From Mycolicibacterium vaccae NBRC 14118 = CIP 105934 (GTDB lineage: Bacteria; Actinomycetota; Actinomycetes; Mycobacteriales; Mycobacteriaceae), in the NCBI RefSeq assembly GCF_001552715.1, contig NZ_BCRS01000061.1, positions 1-32,682 of the forward strand: a stretch of DNA of 32,682 nucleotides, read 5' to 3'. The first letter of the stretch is position 1. Every line of letters begins with the position of its first letter. Shown piece after piece: positions 32,095 to 32,682 of this stretch. Made by a program: the position numbers and the translations under genes. The notes beneath the pieces are model-generated. The model did not search any database. It was not told the DNA's origin and saw only the letters and a program-made list of their open reading frames with translations.

Positions 32095-32354
32095 GCGTGC
32101 GCCCCGACAACCGGCTCGCTGATGCACCCATGCAGCCGGTGGACTGCGGGACATGCGGGGCGCGGGTGCTGGTGCGCAAGAGCAGCTGGGAGCAGACCAG
32201 CGTGCAGTGGGATGCCGCTTCACTAGCGCTCTGTGAAGAGCGTCGAGTTGCGAGGGGGACTGCTGGACATTTCCTGTCAGGATGTGTCGACCTGCGTGGA
32301 TCTATCGAATCCGCGGTGCTGCGGGGGGTTCTGCGAGTCCTCTCGGACACCTAG
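32091..32354 (+). CDS. Small four-cysteine protein coupled to kshA
   Basis: 87 aa, starting at ATG 32091, which overlaps the kshA stop (ATGA). Visible features are a Cys19-x2-Cys22 knuckle (DCGTCGARVLVRKSSWEQTS), Cys48 and Cys65 with His60 nearby. The protein has no membrane segment and ends in an LRGSIESAVLRGVL helix. The cysteines suggest a zinc or iron-sulphur site; its spacing matches no ferredoxin I recognise. Tight coupling to the oxygenase suggests an accessory role such as electron transfer or assembly, which is inference. The sequence after about residue 70 approaches the low-GC junction, so the C-terminus could have been altered by the adjacent element. Confidence 0.72.
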   Translation: MSVRPDNRLADAPMQPVDCGTCGARVLVRKSSWEQTSVQWDAASLALCEERRVARGTAGHFLSGCVDLRGSIESAVLRGVLRVLSDT

Positions 32355-32386
32355 TTGTTGCGGAGCAGGACGTCGAGACCACCCCA

Positions 32387-32431
32387 AACTGTCACCGATG
32401 TCCTGATGCAGAACTGTCACCGATGTCCTGA
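32387..32431. repeat. Two 20-bp direct repeats at the junction with the 13E12-type gene
   Basis: AACTGTCACCGATGTCCTGA occurs at 32387-32406 and 32412-32431, exact copies separated by TGCAG. The unit starts with TGTC after two or three bases and resembles ends of mycobacterial IS481-like elements, from memory. It may mark remnant insertion ends. No transposase is present in the window. Confidence 0.7.
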
Positions 32432-32468
32432 GAGATAACAACCAGTTCTGCGCGAAATTTGTCGGTGG

Positions 32469-32484
32469 TCGAATGTATGTTCGA
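32469..32484. promoter_or_regulatory. LexA (SOS) box overlapping a -10 hexamer
   Basis: TCGAATGTATGTTCGA matches the mycobacterial/Bacillus-type SOS box TCGAAC-N4-GTTCGA with one mismatch. Inside it, TATGTT (32476-32481) fits TANNNT and lies six bases before ATG 32488, so LexA would cover the -10 of a leaderless DUF222 gene. Confidence 0.8.
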
Positions 32485-32487
32485 ATC

Positions 32488-32682
32488 ATGGCGAGCGGGG
32501 ACCTGCAGGACGCGGTGATCGCGTTGCGGGCTGCCTTCGATGAGGTGGCCGGCTGTGAGGTCGATCTGCTGACTCGGCCCGATCTTGTTGGGGCCCTGGA
32601 TGAACTGGAAACGTTGTGGTGTCGGCTGCCGGCGGTGGGTCATCGGTTGCTGGCGCGGTTGCAGGTCGAGGCGACGCCGCAG
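32488..32682 (+). CDS. 13E12 repeat family (DUF222, probably HNH endonuclease-like) protein, 5' part
   Basis: The first 65 residues are visible; the gene runs off the right edge. LVGALDELETLWCRLPAVGHRLLARLQVEA matches the opening of DUF222/13E12 repeat proteins of mycobacteria, which usually end in an HNH nuclease domain. There is no Shine-Dalgarno; a LexA box with an internal -10 lies immediately upstream, in line with the known LexA control of 13E12 family members in M. tuberculosis. Codon use (GATCTTGTTGGG, TTGCGGGCT) is less GC3-rich than that of its neighbours, fitting a mobile or repeated element. Whether the HNH domain is present cannot be seen. Confidence 0.82.
   Translation, partial: MASGDLQDAVIALRAAFDEVAGCEVDLLTRPDLVGALDELETLWCRLPAVGHRLLARLQVEATPQ

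Noticed and set aside
30886..32223. Long minus-strand frame opposite kshA
   Set aside because: No recognisable motifs, and kshA has complete Rieske and iron ligands on the plus strand.
1..32682. CRISPR arrays, tRNA or rRNA genes, intact transposase genes
   Set aside because: No regularly spaced repeats, cloverleaf-like segments or transposase motifs were seen; the only tandem repeats are the short ones listed.

Overview
The window looks like chromosomal DNA of a saprophytic, probably fast-growing Mycobacterium/Mycolicibacterium. The evidence is very high GC with strong GC3 bias, a complete yrbEAB-mceABCDEF operon with Mas-type accessory proteins, an MmpS-like protein, an F420/LLM-type oxidoreductase, a KshA-type Rieske oxygenase with KstD-like flavoproteins, several apparently leaderless genes with TANNNT -10 boxes, and a 13E12-type (DUF222) gene behind a mycobacterial LexA box. 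I annotate 32 protein genes. No tRNA, rRNA or CRISPR array was seen. No gene-free stretch exceeds 300 bases; the longest is 12620-12822 (203 bp), the divergent mce promoter region.

Region A (1-6995) is an amine/beta-amino-acid utilisation block. It holds a class III aminotransferase (cut by the left edge), a CoA-acylating (methyl)malonate-semialdehyde dehydrogenase, a divergent PucR regulator, an APC permease, a DmpA/BapA-type aminopeptidase translationally coupled to the permease, and a divergent TetR regulator with a 29-bp palindrome in the shared promoter. Together they could release and import a beta-amino acid such as beta-alanine, transaminate it to a semialdehyde and convert that to acyl-CoA. 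This pathway is my inference.

Region B (7000-11310) carries an LLM oxidoreductase with a SnoaL/NTF2-like protein, a 2OG-Fe(II) oxygenase on the other strand, and a large Tat/lipobox-type secreted hydrolase of the tannase/feruloyl-esterase type.

Region C (11308-24288) is an mce locus: an SDR plus a small secreted protein on the minus strand, then yrbEA, yrbEB and mceA-F as one tightly overlapping plus-strand operon. A second small secreted protein (minus) and an MmpS-like protein (plus) follow, then two Mce-associated membrane proteins. The two small secreted proteins share a four-cysteine pattern and bracket the operon.

Region D (24318-32354) is a steroid-ring-type oxidation block. It has a fumarate-reductase/KstD-superfamily flavoprotein lacking the KstD C-terminal motif, a PaaI-type thioesterase, a KstD-like flavoprotein, a divergent PadR regulator, a second KstD-like flavoprotein, a divergent KshA-type Rieske oxygenase and a coupled 87-aa four-cysteine protein. 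With region C this suggests a lipid/steroid uptake and degradation island distinct from the canonical cholesterol cluster. I saw no KstR-type operator and no KshB reductase.

Region E (32355-32682) is a boundary with lower GC. It has 20-bp direct repeats, a LexA box and the start of a 13E12/DUF222-HNH gene cut by the right edge.
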